Source: Schistosoma mansoni
Lineage: Eukaryota > Platyhelminthes > Trematoda > Strigeidida > Schistosomatidae
Assembly (NCBI RefSeq): GCF_000237925.1
Contig: NC_031496.1
Location: 27,273,510-27,337,509 of the forward strand
Length of the DNA stretch: 64,000 bases
Direction of reading: 5' to 3'
Shown: positions 1-10,405 of the stretch, piece by piece
Position numbering within the stretch: the stretch's first letter is position 1
How the letters are laid out: each line of letters begins with the position of its first letter
Notes under the pieces: model-generated
The model's database searches: none
What the model was told of the DNA's origin: nothing
What the model saw: the letters and a program-made list of their open reading frames with translations, nothing else
Position numbers and translations under genes: made by a program

Positions 1-1308
1 CTCCTGCATTTCTTGTTGCGTTTGTGATAGAAGAGCCAGATCATCCGCGAAGTCTAAATCGTCAAGCTGCACCCTGCCTGTCCACTGTATCCCGTGATTT
101 CCTCCAGATGTTGACGTCTTCATAATCCAGTCGATCACCAGGAGAAAGAGAAAGGGTGAGAGTAAGCAACTTGTCTAACACCGGTCTTTACCTCGAATGA
201 GTCGGTGAGTTGTCCTCCATGGACGATTTGGCAGTTTAGTCCACCATAGGAGTTCCGTATGATATTGACTATCTTCTCAGGCACGCCGTAATTTCGAAGA
301 AGCTTCCATAGTGTCGTCCTGTCCACGCTATCAAATGCCTTCTCGTAGTCAATGAAGTTGATGTAGAGTGATGAGTTCCATTCGATTGATTGTTCCACAA
401 TGATCCGTAGGGTTGCGATTTGGTCTGTACACGATCTATCCGTACGAAATCCAGCCCGTTGATCTTGAAGTTGGGCGTCTACGGAGTCTTTCATTCCGTT
501 CAACAATACTCTGTTGAAGACTTTTCCTGGTATTGAGAGAAGAGTGATGCCCCTGTAGTTATCACACTTGCTGAGATCGCCTTTCTTCGGTATTTTGATC
601 AGAAGTCCTTCTTTCCAGTCTTTTGGTACTTGTTCTTCATCCCAAACCTTACTGAAGAGAATGTGGAGCATCTTGGCAGTTGCTGCTACATTTGCTTTCA
701 GTGCCTCTGCCGGGATGTTGTCTGGTCCCGCTGCTTTGCCGCTCTTGATTTGTCTAATAGCCATGCTGATCTTTTCAATTGTTGGTGGGCCAACATCCAT
801 TGGGAGGTCTGTGGGTGCTGCTTCGATGTTGGGTGCGTTCAGTGGAGCTGGTTGATTCAAGAGTTCTTTGAAGTCTTCTACTCACCTGTTTCGTTGTTCT
901 TCAATGTTGGTGATTACTTTGCCTTCCTTGCTTTTCACTGGTCGTTCTGGTTTAGGGTAATTTCCAGCAAGTTTCTTTGTTGTATCATACAGTTGTCTCA
1001 TGTTTTCCCCTCTTACAGCCTTTTCCGCTGTCATTGCTAAATCTTCCACATATTTACGTTTGTCGGTTCTGATGCTCCTTTTCACTTGCTTGTTTGCCTC
1101 TGTGTATTCGGCTTGTGCCTTGGCTTTTTCTGCTCTTGTTCGGCTGATATTGATTGCTGCCTTCTTGTCCCTTCTTTCTTCAATTTTATCCAGTGTACCA
1201 ACAGTGATCCATTCCTTGTGATGGCGCTTCTTGTGGCCCAGAACCTCCTGACATGTTGAAGTGATTGCCTCTTATATCCCTTTCCAGTTGCTCTCCATAG
1301 TTCTTTCC
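1..1308 (-). mobile_element. RTE-clade LINE (SR2-like), connector and reverse transcriptase part, runs off left edge
   Basis: Minus-strand translation gives the region between endonuclease and RT and the first RT blocks: [15 protein letters not shown] (RT block 1), WKEGLLIKIPKKGDLSKC, NYRGITLLSIPGKVFNRVLL, QRAGFRTDRSCTDQIATLR and NFIDYEKAFDSVDR with the first catalytic Asp. The YADD/FADD block would lie beyond position 1. The longest open piece is 135-860, with another at 882-1085; a TGA-type stop separates them, so the copy is damaged. It is the downstream half of the same kind of element whose upstream half sits at 2172-3445. About 110 bp at its 5' side (1200-1308) reappear at 2174-2283. 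RTE elements are target-primed non-LTR retrotransposons. Confidence 0.88.
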
Positions 1309-2171
1309 AATGTGGTACAGAATAAAAGCAATTGCGCCAACTATTTAATCCATTTCCAAAGCAAGGCGTACAAAGATAGAGTTTTTCTATATTTGAGTAT
1401 GCTTTATTTTGAGTTCTAGGAAAACTTTCGGGAAAACCATTATACAGCAGACATCTCTCAACTATAGTTAATCACTTTTCTTTGAGCATAATTCATCTAC
1501 ACAGCTGGATAGAGCTCAAGTCAAATATCTTTTACAACTTACTGTGCAGAAGTTAGAGAAATTGAAATTAGACATACTTCAACAGTTCCCTCTGTGAAAA
1601 AAACCTTTGAATATAGCGACTTATATTGCAGAGAATAGTATTAGCTGAAAAATGAAATCGGTAACTGGAGTGGTCACCCGATTCTCGCGCGAATACACAC
1701 TGCCTACACGTGAGCTCGAAATTTCATGTGGCTGTGATGTGAGCGTACGTAAGTAAGATGTCTGGATTCGCCAAGATTTTCATGAACACGTTATCGTGTT
1801 CATACACCACAGTAATTCGCATCCCTCTTTTTATTTTATTATGTTATAAGACTTTTCTAAGAATTAGCGCCTTTATCCAAATTTTCAGGCATAGGTCGAA
1901 CACGTTTAATTATTGACCTAGAAGACCTAGACCTAGACTTGGTCTACAAGGATGATATTCAGTTTCAGTCTTGTGATCGTCTTGGAAAACAATATAAGCA
2001 TGTTTTCTGAGTGCATCTCCTCGTCTAAATACAAAATATTGTTTGATGACTGATCGATACAACTCATGAAAAAGAATGGAGTAATTGAATGCGCTTACTT
2101 GTTTAATTATCTTAGAAGTCTAATCAACTTCAGTGAGTTAATGTCTAAGTAAATCTTGTCATGGATTTAAA
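1309..2171. other. Unassigned AT-rich DNA between two RTE pieces
   Basis: No ORF, RNA gene or inverted terminal repeat was recognised. It separates the two halves of an SR2-like RTE and is bracketed by the imperfect ~110-bp direct repeat 1200-1308 / 2174-2283, which is internal RTE sequence. Confidence 0.4.
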
Positions 2172-3445
2172 AGGCAACAGTGATTCATTCCTTGTGATGG
2201 TGCTTCTTGTGGCCCAAAACCTCCTGACATGTTGAAACGATTGCCTCCTTGATACCTTTCCAGTTGCTCTCCATGGTCGTTCCCTCTCCATTTAGTAGAT
2301 CATGAAAGGCCTGGAACCTGTTGCTGAGGGCTATGTTGAATTTGTTGAGTTTGTCAGCATCTCGAAGAAAGGCCGTATTAAACTTTTGTGATGTTGTCCG
2401 CACCGTTGTCCAGTGCTTCTTGAGTTTTAGTTTCATCTTGGCGACCAGCAAATGATGATCGGATGCTATATCAGCTCCTCTCCTGGTTCTCACATCCTAC
2501 ATCGTCCTCCTGAACTTTTTGTTGATGCAGATATGGTCGATTTGATTCTGTGTAGTGTGATCCAGTGAAAGCCAAGTGGCTTTGTGTATGTTTTTGTGTG
2601 GGAATATGGTGCCACCTATGACCAGTTTATTGAAGGCATATAGGTTTGCAAATCTCTCACCATTTTCGTTCCTTTTTCCCAGTCCATGTCGTCCCATGAC
2701 GTCTTCGTATCCAGTGTTGTCCATTCCAACCTTGGCATTGAAATCTCCCATTAGAATGGTCAGGTCTCTGGTTGGGCACTTCTCGAAGATCGACTGCAGC
2801 CTATCGTAGAATTGGTCTTTAGCGTCCTCATCGTAGTCGTTGGTAGGCGCATAGCATTGGATGACGTTCATTCTAATGCCCTCTCTCTCTTTGTTTTGAA
2901 GGAGGCTTTGATGATCCTTGGTTCATGAGATTCCCATCCAATAAGTGCATTTTGTGCTTTTCTGGACAGCATCAATGCAACTCCTTGTGTATTTGGGGCA
3001 TTTTCTTCTTCATGACCGGAGTATAACAGAAGTTCTCCTGAAGATAGTCGTTGTTGTCCAACTTGCGTCCAATGTGTCTCACTGATTCCAAGCACCTCCA
3101 GGTTGTATTTTCTCATTTCTGCAGCAATTTGGAAGACTCTTCCGGTCTCCCACATTGTCCGGACATTCCATGTACCTATAAAAATTGTCACTCTGGTTGT
3201 AAGAAGGTGCATCGGCCTCATGACTTCCGAAGGAACTCGGCTTTCATCATGAGATGTCGTAATTACTCCTTCTACTCCCAGGGCAGAAATTGAATGATTT
3301 TTTTCTGGTTAGTGTTTTTTTAGCGAGTTGATTTTCTACGGGATAGGGTCGCTAACCCCATGCCCAATCCTCCTCCTTTACCCGGGCTTGGGACCGGCAG
3401 TAACCTCCAGAGGAGCTACAGGCGGAGTTATAAAAAGGGTAGAAC
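2172..3445 (-). mobile_element. RTE-clade LINE (SR2-like), 5' UTR and endonuclease part
   Basis: Read on the minus strand, 3445-3225 resembles the GC-richer 5' leader of the element. Then follow open pieces at 2868-3221, 2497-2871 and 2185-2493 that together form an apurinic-type endonuclease: IGTWNVRTMWETGRV, SETHWTQVGQQRLSSGE, ILMGDFNAKVGMDN and SDHHLL, the expected catalytic series (N, E, DxN, SDH). The pieces are in different frames, so the copy is broken. The sequence stops at 2172, just past the motif GHKKHHHKE, and the homologous sequence resumes after 860 bp at 1308. This organisation (5' leader, endonuclease, RT in one ORF) is that of SR2/RTE elements of schistosomes. Confidence 0.88.
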
Positions 3446-4091
3446 AAGAAAAAAATGGGGCTGGATAGTGCAAAATATGTTCAACACTGAGTTCTTTCTT
3501 GTTTTTTCAAGCTACTAAGGTACATTCAGGACGTATCTTCTAGTTTCGTTCTACCCCATATCAAGCGTTATTCGTAGTTATTTTATTTAGCATCATATAT
3601 GAGTTCAGAATGGATCAATGAAAGTAATATTCAAACAGAGACAAGTTTTGGGAATATGTAGATGTCTTCGAGTCGCGATTTGCTATGATCACAACTACAT
3701 GGTCACGTGCCAGGTATCGACGTGGATCCATCAGTAGACCAAAAACCAGAAGGCTGTTAATGGTTGCAATAGGATATATTTGTTGACGATCTCGAGGCAT
3801 CGGAAGAATACCGAGACGTGCCAAAGTTTACGGCCGGAACTGCCTAGCTTAAGCAAGCTCGTGCAAGGTTTTAGGAGACGGAATAAAAAGCGTCTTTCGT
3901 ACAGTTAAATAAAAAAGTACAGCAAGACAATCGCTGGTACAATTAGTTATAATAATAATTGTTTTCATTATATCAATCGCATTCTCGTCATAAAAGTAAG
4001 TCACTACAAATACACAAATGGGTCTGGCATTAAATGCATGACTGAAGACTTTTTCAGGCAAACAATCAAAAACAATGTTTAAAAGAAAACA
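3446..4091. other. Intergenic, no gene seen
   Basis: AT-rich; the ORFs at 3615-3824 and 3849-4061 have no recognisable domain or coding character. Nothing supported here. Confidence 0.5.
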
Positions 4092-4615
4092 GTAAAAAAG
4101 AAGTTAAATAGAAGGTACTTGTACGATCCATTTTGAAGGTTTCGTGTGTGAAAATCCCTCCATGCATACATTTGCAATTTGTTCGTAATAGTTTCCTTAG
4201 TTGTACATTATTGTTAATCTTTTTGACCCCATTTGAGATTGTAATGTTTCATTTCATAACAGTTTTAGCATTGCTCTTTCGCTTTCACTGAGTTTCTATA
4301 TTTCCTTCTGAACTGTATCTATGTTGTTTTATTTGATATTTTATCTTGGCGGCAGCCATATTGATTGTTCCCTCTTCGGTTGTGTTGCTTGATTTGACTG
4401 GGATCGTGCATTTTGGTTGTGAATTGGAACGCTTCCCCAGAATTGGAAACACTTTGTGTTATAAAGCAACAAAATATTATCTTTTGAACGTATTTTTACT
4501 TCCCCCATCCAGAAACCATAAAAAACCACTTATTTTTTTGAGCGTTCGCTCGATTACCCAGGTAGAATTATTGTTTGAATAACTGAGTGGTAATATTTGT
4601 TTAGAACATATAATA

Positions 4616-4815
4616 NNNNNNNNNNNNNNNNNNNNNNNNNNNNNNNNNNNNNNNNNNNNNNNNNNNNNNNNNNNNNNNNNNNNNNNNNNNNNNNNNNNNN
4701 NNNNNNNNNNNNNNNNNNNNNNNNNNNNNNNNNNNNNNNNNNNNNNNNNNNNNNNNNNNNNNNNNNNNNNNNNNNNNNNNNNNNNNNNNNNNNNNNNNNN
4801 NNNNNNNNNNNNNNN
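4616..4815. other. Assembly gap (200 N) in the loop of the inverted repeat
   Basis: A run of 200 Ns lies at the centre of the fold-back element. Hairpin-forming sequence is hard to assemble, which probably explains the gap. Its true size is unknown. Apparent ORFs that read through the Ns are meaningless. Confidence 0.99.
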
Positions 4816-5489
4816 TCGTGTTTCCCAATCGAAATCAGAACAAGGTGATTGGGATAACACGAGTCTCTAATTCGGACAGTTATTCTTCAGCCAAACCTAG
4901 TTTGAATGTTATAGATTTGGATATTATAGTTCTAAACAAATATTACCACTCAGTTATTCAAACAATAATTGTTCCCACAATAATCGACCGAACGCTCCAA
5001 AAAATAAGTGGTATTCTATCCTTTCTGGATGGGTCAAGTAAAAATACGTTCAAAAGATAATATTTTGTTGCTTTATAACACAAAGTGTTTCCAATTCTGG
5101 GGAAGCGTTCCAATTCACAACCAAAATGCACGATCCCAGTCAAATCAAGCAACACAACCGAAGAGGGAACAATCAATATGGCTGCCGCCAAGATAAAATA
5201 TCAAATAAAACAACATAGATACAGTTCAGAAGGAAATATAGAAACTCAGTGAAAGCGAAAGAGCAATGCTAAAACTGTTATGAAATGAAACATTCCCAAA
5301 CAACCAACAAAGGGGAAATAAAGGCGAACAAAGGGGAAATAAAGCGGAATGTGCATTGGAAAATAAGTCGTAAATAAAGGGGAAATGCGCCAAAATGTCT
5401 GCTTTTTCGCCTGTCCGGGGGAAATAAAGCGTAATTTCCCCTTTCTGTCGCTCTGTTTTTCAAATGTCGCTAAATTACCGATTTCTAGC

Positions 5490-5780
5490 CTAAATATCCG
5501 ACGAATAACCGACTTTTCCCCTAAATATCCGACGAATAGCCGACTTTTCCCCTAAATATCCGACGAATAACCGACTTTTCCTCTAAATATCCGACGAATA
5601 GCCGACTTTTCCCCTAAATATCCGACGAATAACCGACTTTTCCCCTAAATAACCGACGAATAGCCGACTTTTCCCCTTAATATCCGACGAATAGCCGACT
5701 TTTCCCCTAAATATCCGACGAATAGCCGACTTTTCCCCTAAATATCCGACGAATAGCCGACTTCTACCTTCAATATCCGC
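5490..5780. repeat. Nine tandem 31-bp subterminal repeats of the DNA transposon
   Basis: The unit contains TATCCGACGAATAGCCGAC and a CTTTTCCCCTAAA stretch; GACGAATA recurs nine times with 31-bp spacing. Related half-units (CGACTTTTCCCCTAAATAAC, CGACATTTCCCCTTTAT) occur near the other end at 8990-9060. Arrays of short subterminal motifs are known transposase-binding regions in CACTA-type elements; that role is inferred here. Confidence 0.85.
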
Positions 5781-6215
5781 TACATTCACTGCTTTTCCAC
5801 TACATACACACTAATGCATTTACCGCTACCGCCTCCTGTGTTCGCTTTCATTCCCACAACACAGCACACGAATAATGTAAAGTACGTAAAATATGGTATA
5901 ATTTCCAAATTTTTATTGAAAACAAAAACTTCAATGTACAAAGTAATGAGCAGTTGGCAGATGGTAGAGTATCAATGCTCCATATGTAATTGTCATTGTC
6001 ACGGACCAGGCATTTCACGTATTCTTTATTTCCACCAGGCCTGTTGTACTATGGAAAGTCAAACAATTCTTGTGAATTCTAAAATGTGATAAAGAAAAAC
6101 GTTATTGAATCTAGGAAACTTGTTTTGCACAACGAGGTACTTGGAGCTGGACTTACGGTTATATCCTTGATTACGAAAGACTGTTCCTATAGATAATGCA
6201 AAAACAGTAATCACT

Positions 6216-7449
6216 TTAAAGCCGTACATACGTGTTCCTTGTTACGTCGATGACGCTTCTGGACTTTGTCTCTCATGTCGTGGAAATAACTTTGCGTAGC
6301 CATGTCATAGAGTTTCGCAAGGTCTTTCTCGTTGATAGATGACGACAGGAAACGATTAGTCAGTGCACCTGAAGTTTAAAAACCCTATATATCTTACTTC
6401 GTGCGCAGCTGTAAAACCTGCACTTCTGAATCGCTCTTTTTGATGAAGTACCCAGCAATGTGAAATTAATGGCGACTTCCGGTTTCATGATGTACGACAG
6501 AATATATCGCATAGAGGTTTTAGGATCATCATCCATTAGACGTGTCAACATAGCCATCTGTAATAGGAATGAATGATAAAAATCATGTTGTGTGCTTACA
6601 AATCTGTCCCTAACGTCTTTGTGCTCTAGACAAGCGTCCAAAGTTCCCAGTTCCTCTTCTGATGACAAAGGGAACTGTTGGCTGGATAGTCCACAGTCAA
6701 ATTGACGCGGATCTTGGCGGTCAGTGAACTTTGAGAGTACCAGCTTCATATTTGTATTCAGTTCACTAATGCTTGCTGACACTTTAAGCAGCAAAGTATA
6801 AATTCTGTCAAATCGGAAAAATAGAAGTAGATCGTAGGGATGACTTACTGAGCAGTTAGATTTTTATCCTCGGATGTGGAGGGCGAGCTGTCTAATTGTG
6901 TCGAACTGCTTAATAGACATGTCCAAATGAAAGATACTTACTTGGCAATGGGAGAGACAACGTTCTCAAACATCCAAAGTTTTGGATATTGGACGCGGGT
7001 ATTCCCAGCCTGCATCTCCGCGACATCCATGTCCACGGAATTGTAAAGAAAACTTTCTTTACGTTTTAATGCACTTCTACGAAATGTAAGTAAGATTGTT
7101 GAACTGACCTCTTTTGTTTATCTGTGTTTAAGGGCAACGTATTTTCGTCGGGCGGATAGTTCTCATCAGTAGCATAGCACACTTGCAACGCTGCTAACAA
7201 TTCATTTGCTGATTTGAGACTTTCTACAAGAAGCGATAATTTGCATGTCTTTAACTAACCGCATTTGTGAACAATACTGCACTTGAACATAGACCAATTG
7301 TCTTCCGGTAGGTCATTGTTTTGCAGATGAAGGTCAATGTTCTTCCTCGGATACAGACAGCGTTTTTCTCCAATCACCCAAAGTCCCGATGCAATCACGA
7401 GATTACTTTTGCTTTGTGTCTTAACGATTACGTACTTATTGATTGGAGA
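6216..7449 (-). CDS. DUF4806-like accessory protein of the DNA transposon (spliced)
   Basis: Minus-strand exons with consistent phases: 7449-7260, 7223-7109, 7076-6942, 6804-6600, 6557-6398 and 6368-6216 (stop). The introns are only about 28-137 bp. The first exon gives VIVKTQSKSNLVIASGLWVI and CLYPRKN, then NWSMFKC, the N-terminal pattern of proteins that end in DUF4806. The later exons give FPLSSEEELGTLDACLEHKD, RYILSYIMKPEVAINFTLLG and KRAIQKCRF, matching the DUF4806 pattern. Proteins of this type often sit beside transposases of this family in invertebrates (general knowledge). The start is unresolved: the first exon begins after an acceptor AG at 7451-7450, 46 bp from a possible donor inside the last codons of the transposase ORF. 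So it may be a separate gene with an unseen first exon, or an alternative 3' part of the transposase transcript. Confidence 0.6.
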
Positions 7450-7486
7450 CTAAAGATATCATAACAGGAAATTTAGGGAAATACAA

Positions 7487-8785
7487 TTACATTACAGTGT
7501 GCAACAAAGGGACAATAACCAAATGATTAGACATACATTTACAGTCAACATCACGGATGGAAACCCAACTGTAAGCACTGCAAACTACGGAGCATTTAAA
7601 TATTCCTATGTCAGTGGAAGGAAATGGATCAGTAAAGTAATTTTGTGGGTCAGTAAATTGCCTGAATTTCAATAGGCCACTATCCTGAATATCAGTAATC
7701 AATCCCGGCTTACCCTTTACTACTACAACGTTATCAGGATGAAAAGAATTTATTTTGCTATTCCTAAACATTATTACTTGCTTGCGTGAGTCAGCCGTAC
7801 CTATAACTGGGTTATCATTAGTGGAAATGTCAACCTGGAGCCTATCGCAGAAAGACATTTGTTCCGCATAACGCTGAGCTGCTTGCTTAGCCACGGAATA
7901 CCCACTGTGTACTGATTGCTTAATTTGTCTCATGTAAGACTCGAAAGGAAATGCTGAGAAGCTATCTAACGGCCCATGTGCTAGAACATCGTCAGGAAGA
8001 TGCTGTAGGGAATGCACATTATATACCAAGTTCTCACATCCGTAACACCATTCATATTCTCTTAGAAAATTCCTTAAATCCATCCTGACAGATTCTGTAA
8101 CCCTATTATAAAACTTAGGATGTGCAAGCAAGTACATAGACAAAGCAAGACACTTAAAATTTATATACAAAGGTTTAGGCAGAATATTTTGGAGAATAAC
8201 CGGGCCTAGGTATAGAAGGAACAACCTACACTCTGACGCTTTCCATACAGATAAGTAGTCTAATGTTCGACATTTACGCGTAAAGTCAGAGGGAGTGCTT
8301 TCTACGCACCTAGATATCAACTTATTTATGGTCTTAATTACACATGAGTTCATGTTCTTTAGTCTCTTGTGTCCTAATTCTATCCAGAGAGTCACAAGTT
8401 TCTTTGTGACACCTAAGTAAACCATGTGCATGGGATCTAAGGGGAAAGTTAATATCATGTCTATTGGTAGACTTTCGAATAAAGAATGACCTGTAGTTGT
8501 GCTTTCATTAGCAAAGTTACTTAACGAAAGCAAGTCATGTCTCCTCAGAAAATCAGTACGTAATTTATTCCAACGTCTGTTATAAGTAGATCTATGACAT
8601 CCGAGGACTCTTGACAAGTTCACGGTTGCCCTACGTCTACGAGCTCTTTCACTGACTTGGCTTAAACTGATGTTATTAGACTAACAACATAAACAGTTAG
8701 AAGGAACTAAAAAGACAGAGCACGTCACTCACTTGCATCGTGTAAGTAATTTGTGATGGCGGCCAACCATGTCGGAACACCTTAG
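7487..8785 (-). CDS. Transposase-like protein of the DNA transposon
   Basis: The main exon runs on the minus strand from 8680 to 7487 and is open for about 400 codons. A preceding exon (8785-8733) joins across a 52-bp GT-AG intron in frame. A longest Met-started stretch begins at 8623 (378 aa), but the basic run SERARRRRATVNLSRVLG just upstream is in frame and probably coding, so that Met is unlikely to be the start; the true first exon was not found. Recognisable parts: a basic, possibly DNA-binding N-terminus, then FPLDPMHMVYLGVTKKLV and AFPFESYMRQIKQSVHSGYS. These blocks are typical of a large family of invertebrate transposase-domain proteins related to CACTA-type transposases. The Asp and His of DPMH may be catalytic (inference). 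It ends LVIVPLLHTVM, or is spliced at about 7496 into the next exon. Confidence 0.65.
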
Positions 8786-9284
8786 CTAAACAACAGAGAA
8801 AGTAAGTACAAACGCATCACATACAAAAGCCTGTGTCCGTATTTTATTGCATGAGTAATAATGATGATGTTCATAAATTTAATGTAATAATTCGTTATTT
8901 TTGATATACTCAGCAAAATGTTGTTCCTTATTGCGGTTCATTCAAATGTTATACGTTACGACAAATTGTCTACAAATATCCCCCAAATATACGACGTAAG
9001 GGGGAAAAAGCGACTTTTCCCCTAAATAACCGACGTGCAGGCGAAAAAGCGACATTTCCCCTTTATTTACGCTTTCGTCCGCTTTATTTCCCCTTTGTTC
9101 GCCTTTATTTCCCCTTTATTGGTTGTTTGGGTTACAATCTCAAATGGGGTCAAAAAGATTAACAATAATGTACAACTAAGGAAACTATTACGAACAAATT
9201 GCAAATGTATGCATGGAGGGATTTTCACACACGAAACCTTCAAAATGGATCGTACAAGTACCTTCTATTTAACTTCTTTTTTAC

Positions 9285-10144
9285 AAATAGGGATTTATCA
9301 TCAAACAAAAGTAGATCAAAAACCATGTCTAACCAGTGGTCAAATTCGAACCTGGCAGTACTAGACATCCACTAACCAACGACTCAAGGCATTTATGGAA
9401 TTTACATCATAAAATGAAGCTACTATAATTAACAAATATAATATGTTTAGTGACTTATCAGGTTACTTACTCTTTCCTCTTCTAAAAAGTGTATAAATAT
9501 GATTAGGTTTTTATGTTAAAATATTAGACTTTTATTGCTATGCTTCATATAATTACAAAATAATCATGATTAAATACCTTAAGAAGTTAGACGATTATAG
9601 GATAAGGCCTAAGCATCTCCTCCCACAAAATGCTGTGTGATCATCACCGAACAAAATTAATGTGCCGACAATTTTAGGCCTTCTAGATTACAATGTGTAT
9701 TCCCCTGATTTAATAAGTCTATAAAACTTTGGTCATTAAAGGTTATGATATCATAAAATTTGGAATTCTTTCCAGCCATGATATGAATTTCTTATGACTT
9801 ATCCGTCTTCATAACAATGAGTACGTTATACATTTTGGAAATGATCCACATAAATGATAATGATGATTGAAATATTTAGATAATAAAAGTAGTTTGTCCT
9901 GAAAAATCCAACACGAACTAACTGTAAAGAAAGGATTGCTAATTTATTCCAATCCAGCAGATACTGCATATAAATTTCAGTTTATACGACAAAAGTGATG
10001 GTGGGAAACATAAAATCCAATTACTTTTAGATTATGTGACAAACGTAAACGAAGAATAAACCCAATTATAAGACAAAAAATGTGTTTGTGAATTGAAATT
10101 CTTAACTGTCAATTGAGTGACAGTACACATGTTAAGAGTTTACA
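9285..10144. other. Intergenic, no gene seen
   Basis: AT-rich DNA without a convincing ORF, RNA gene or repeat boundary. Confidence 0.5.
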
Positions 10145-10405
10145 AGGATGGTGTAGTGGTAAATAACTCCCTGAATCAAATATTTCTGCAAGTATTCAAC
10201 ATTGATGCTGACCTCACTAGTTTTACCGGACATATCCTATCTGAAGGCACTCGGTTACGAATCTGCACCAGATCACGAGTGGGTACGCCATGCTACGCAT
10301 CCCTTGCAAGTAACAGCCAGCTCGGATCAAACGCTTCTCAACATATCGACCACTCCCTGAATATATCTTCGAACTCATGCCCGACTTCATTTGACTAGGT
10401 TGGTA
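10145..10405 (+). repeat. Dispersed repeat, copy 1
   Basis: Contains GGATGGTGTAGTGG, ATTTCTGCAAGTATT, GCACCAGATCACGAG and TGCTACG in this order. The same series occurs in reverse complement at 33005-33172, and parts recur at 20290-21600. GGTGTAGTGG resembles a pol III A box, so a tRNA-derived origin is possible but no clear B box follows. Confidence 0.65.

Larger units (their letters stand above)
5295..9131 (-). mobile_element. DNA transposon with TIRs, transposase-like gene and DUF4806-like gene (possibly CACTA/CMC-type)
   Basis: The left end CCCAAACAACCAA (from 5295) and right end TTGGTTGTTTGGG (to 9131) are inverted repeats, extended inward by copies of AGGGGAAATAAA-type sequence on both sides. 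The uninterrupted arm at 4231-4263 shows the empty site, and comparison gives a 2-bp target duplication TT (5293-5294 / 9132-9133). The element is about 3.84 kb. It carries on the minus strand a transposase-like gene (8785-7487) and a downstream spliced gene with a DUF4806-like domain (7449-6216). A block of nine 31-bp repeats lies inside the left end. Coding parts are open with consistent splice borders, so it may be intact. The class is uncertain: the LDPMH.V.LGV motif and subterminal repeats suggest the CACTA/CMC group, but the ends do not begin CACTA. Confidence 0.8.
4092..9284. mobile_element. Fold-back (long inverted repeat) element, interrupted by a DNA transposon
   Basis: The left arm 4092-4612 is repeated in reverse complement as the right arm, which is now split into 4930-5294 and 9134-9284 by the insertion 5295-9131. 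Outer ends are GTAAAAAAG at 4092 and CTTTTTTAC ending at 9284. Removing the inserted transposon leaves an element of about 1.36 kb with arms of about 520 bp and a short central part containing a 200-bp gap. The arms match closely at the outer end but differ at many positions near the loop (for example 4540-4575 against 4970-5005), which argues that both are real. No protein was recognised in the arms. Long arms without a gene fit a non-autonomous fold-back or Mutator-like element; I could not find a flanking target duplication. Confidence 0.75.

Noticed and set aside
4477-4860. ORFs reading through the run of Ns
   Set aside because: The residues are unknown bases, so no coding claim is possible.
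4092-5294. Palindrome as an assembly artefact
   Set aside because: The two arms differ at many positions near the loop, and one arm is interrupted by a transposon with its own target duplication; an artefactual mirror copy would be identical.
5490-5780. CRISPR-like array
   Set aside because: The 31-bp units are contiguous without spacers, in a eukaryotic DNA transposon.
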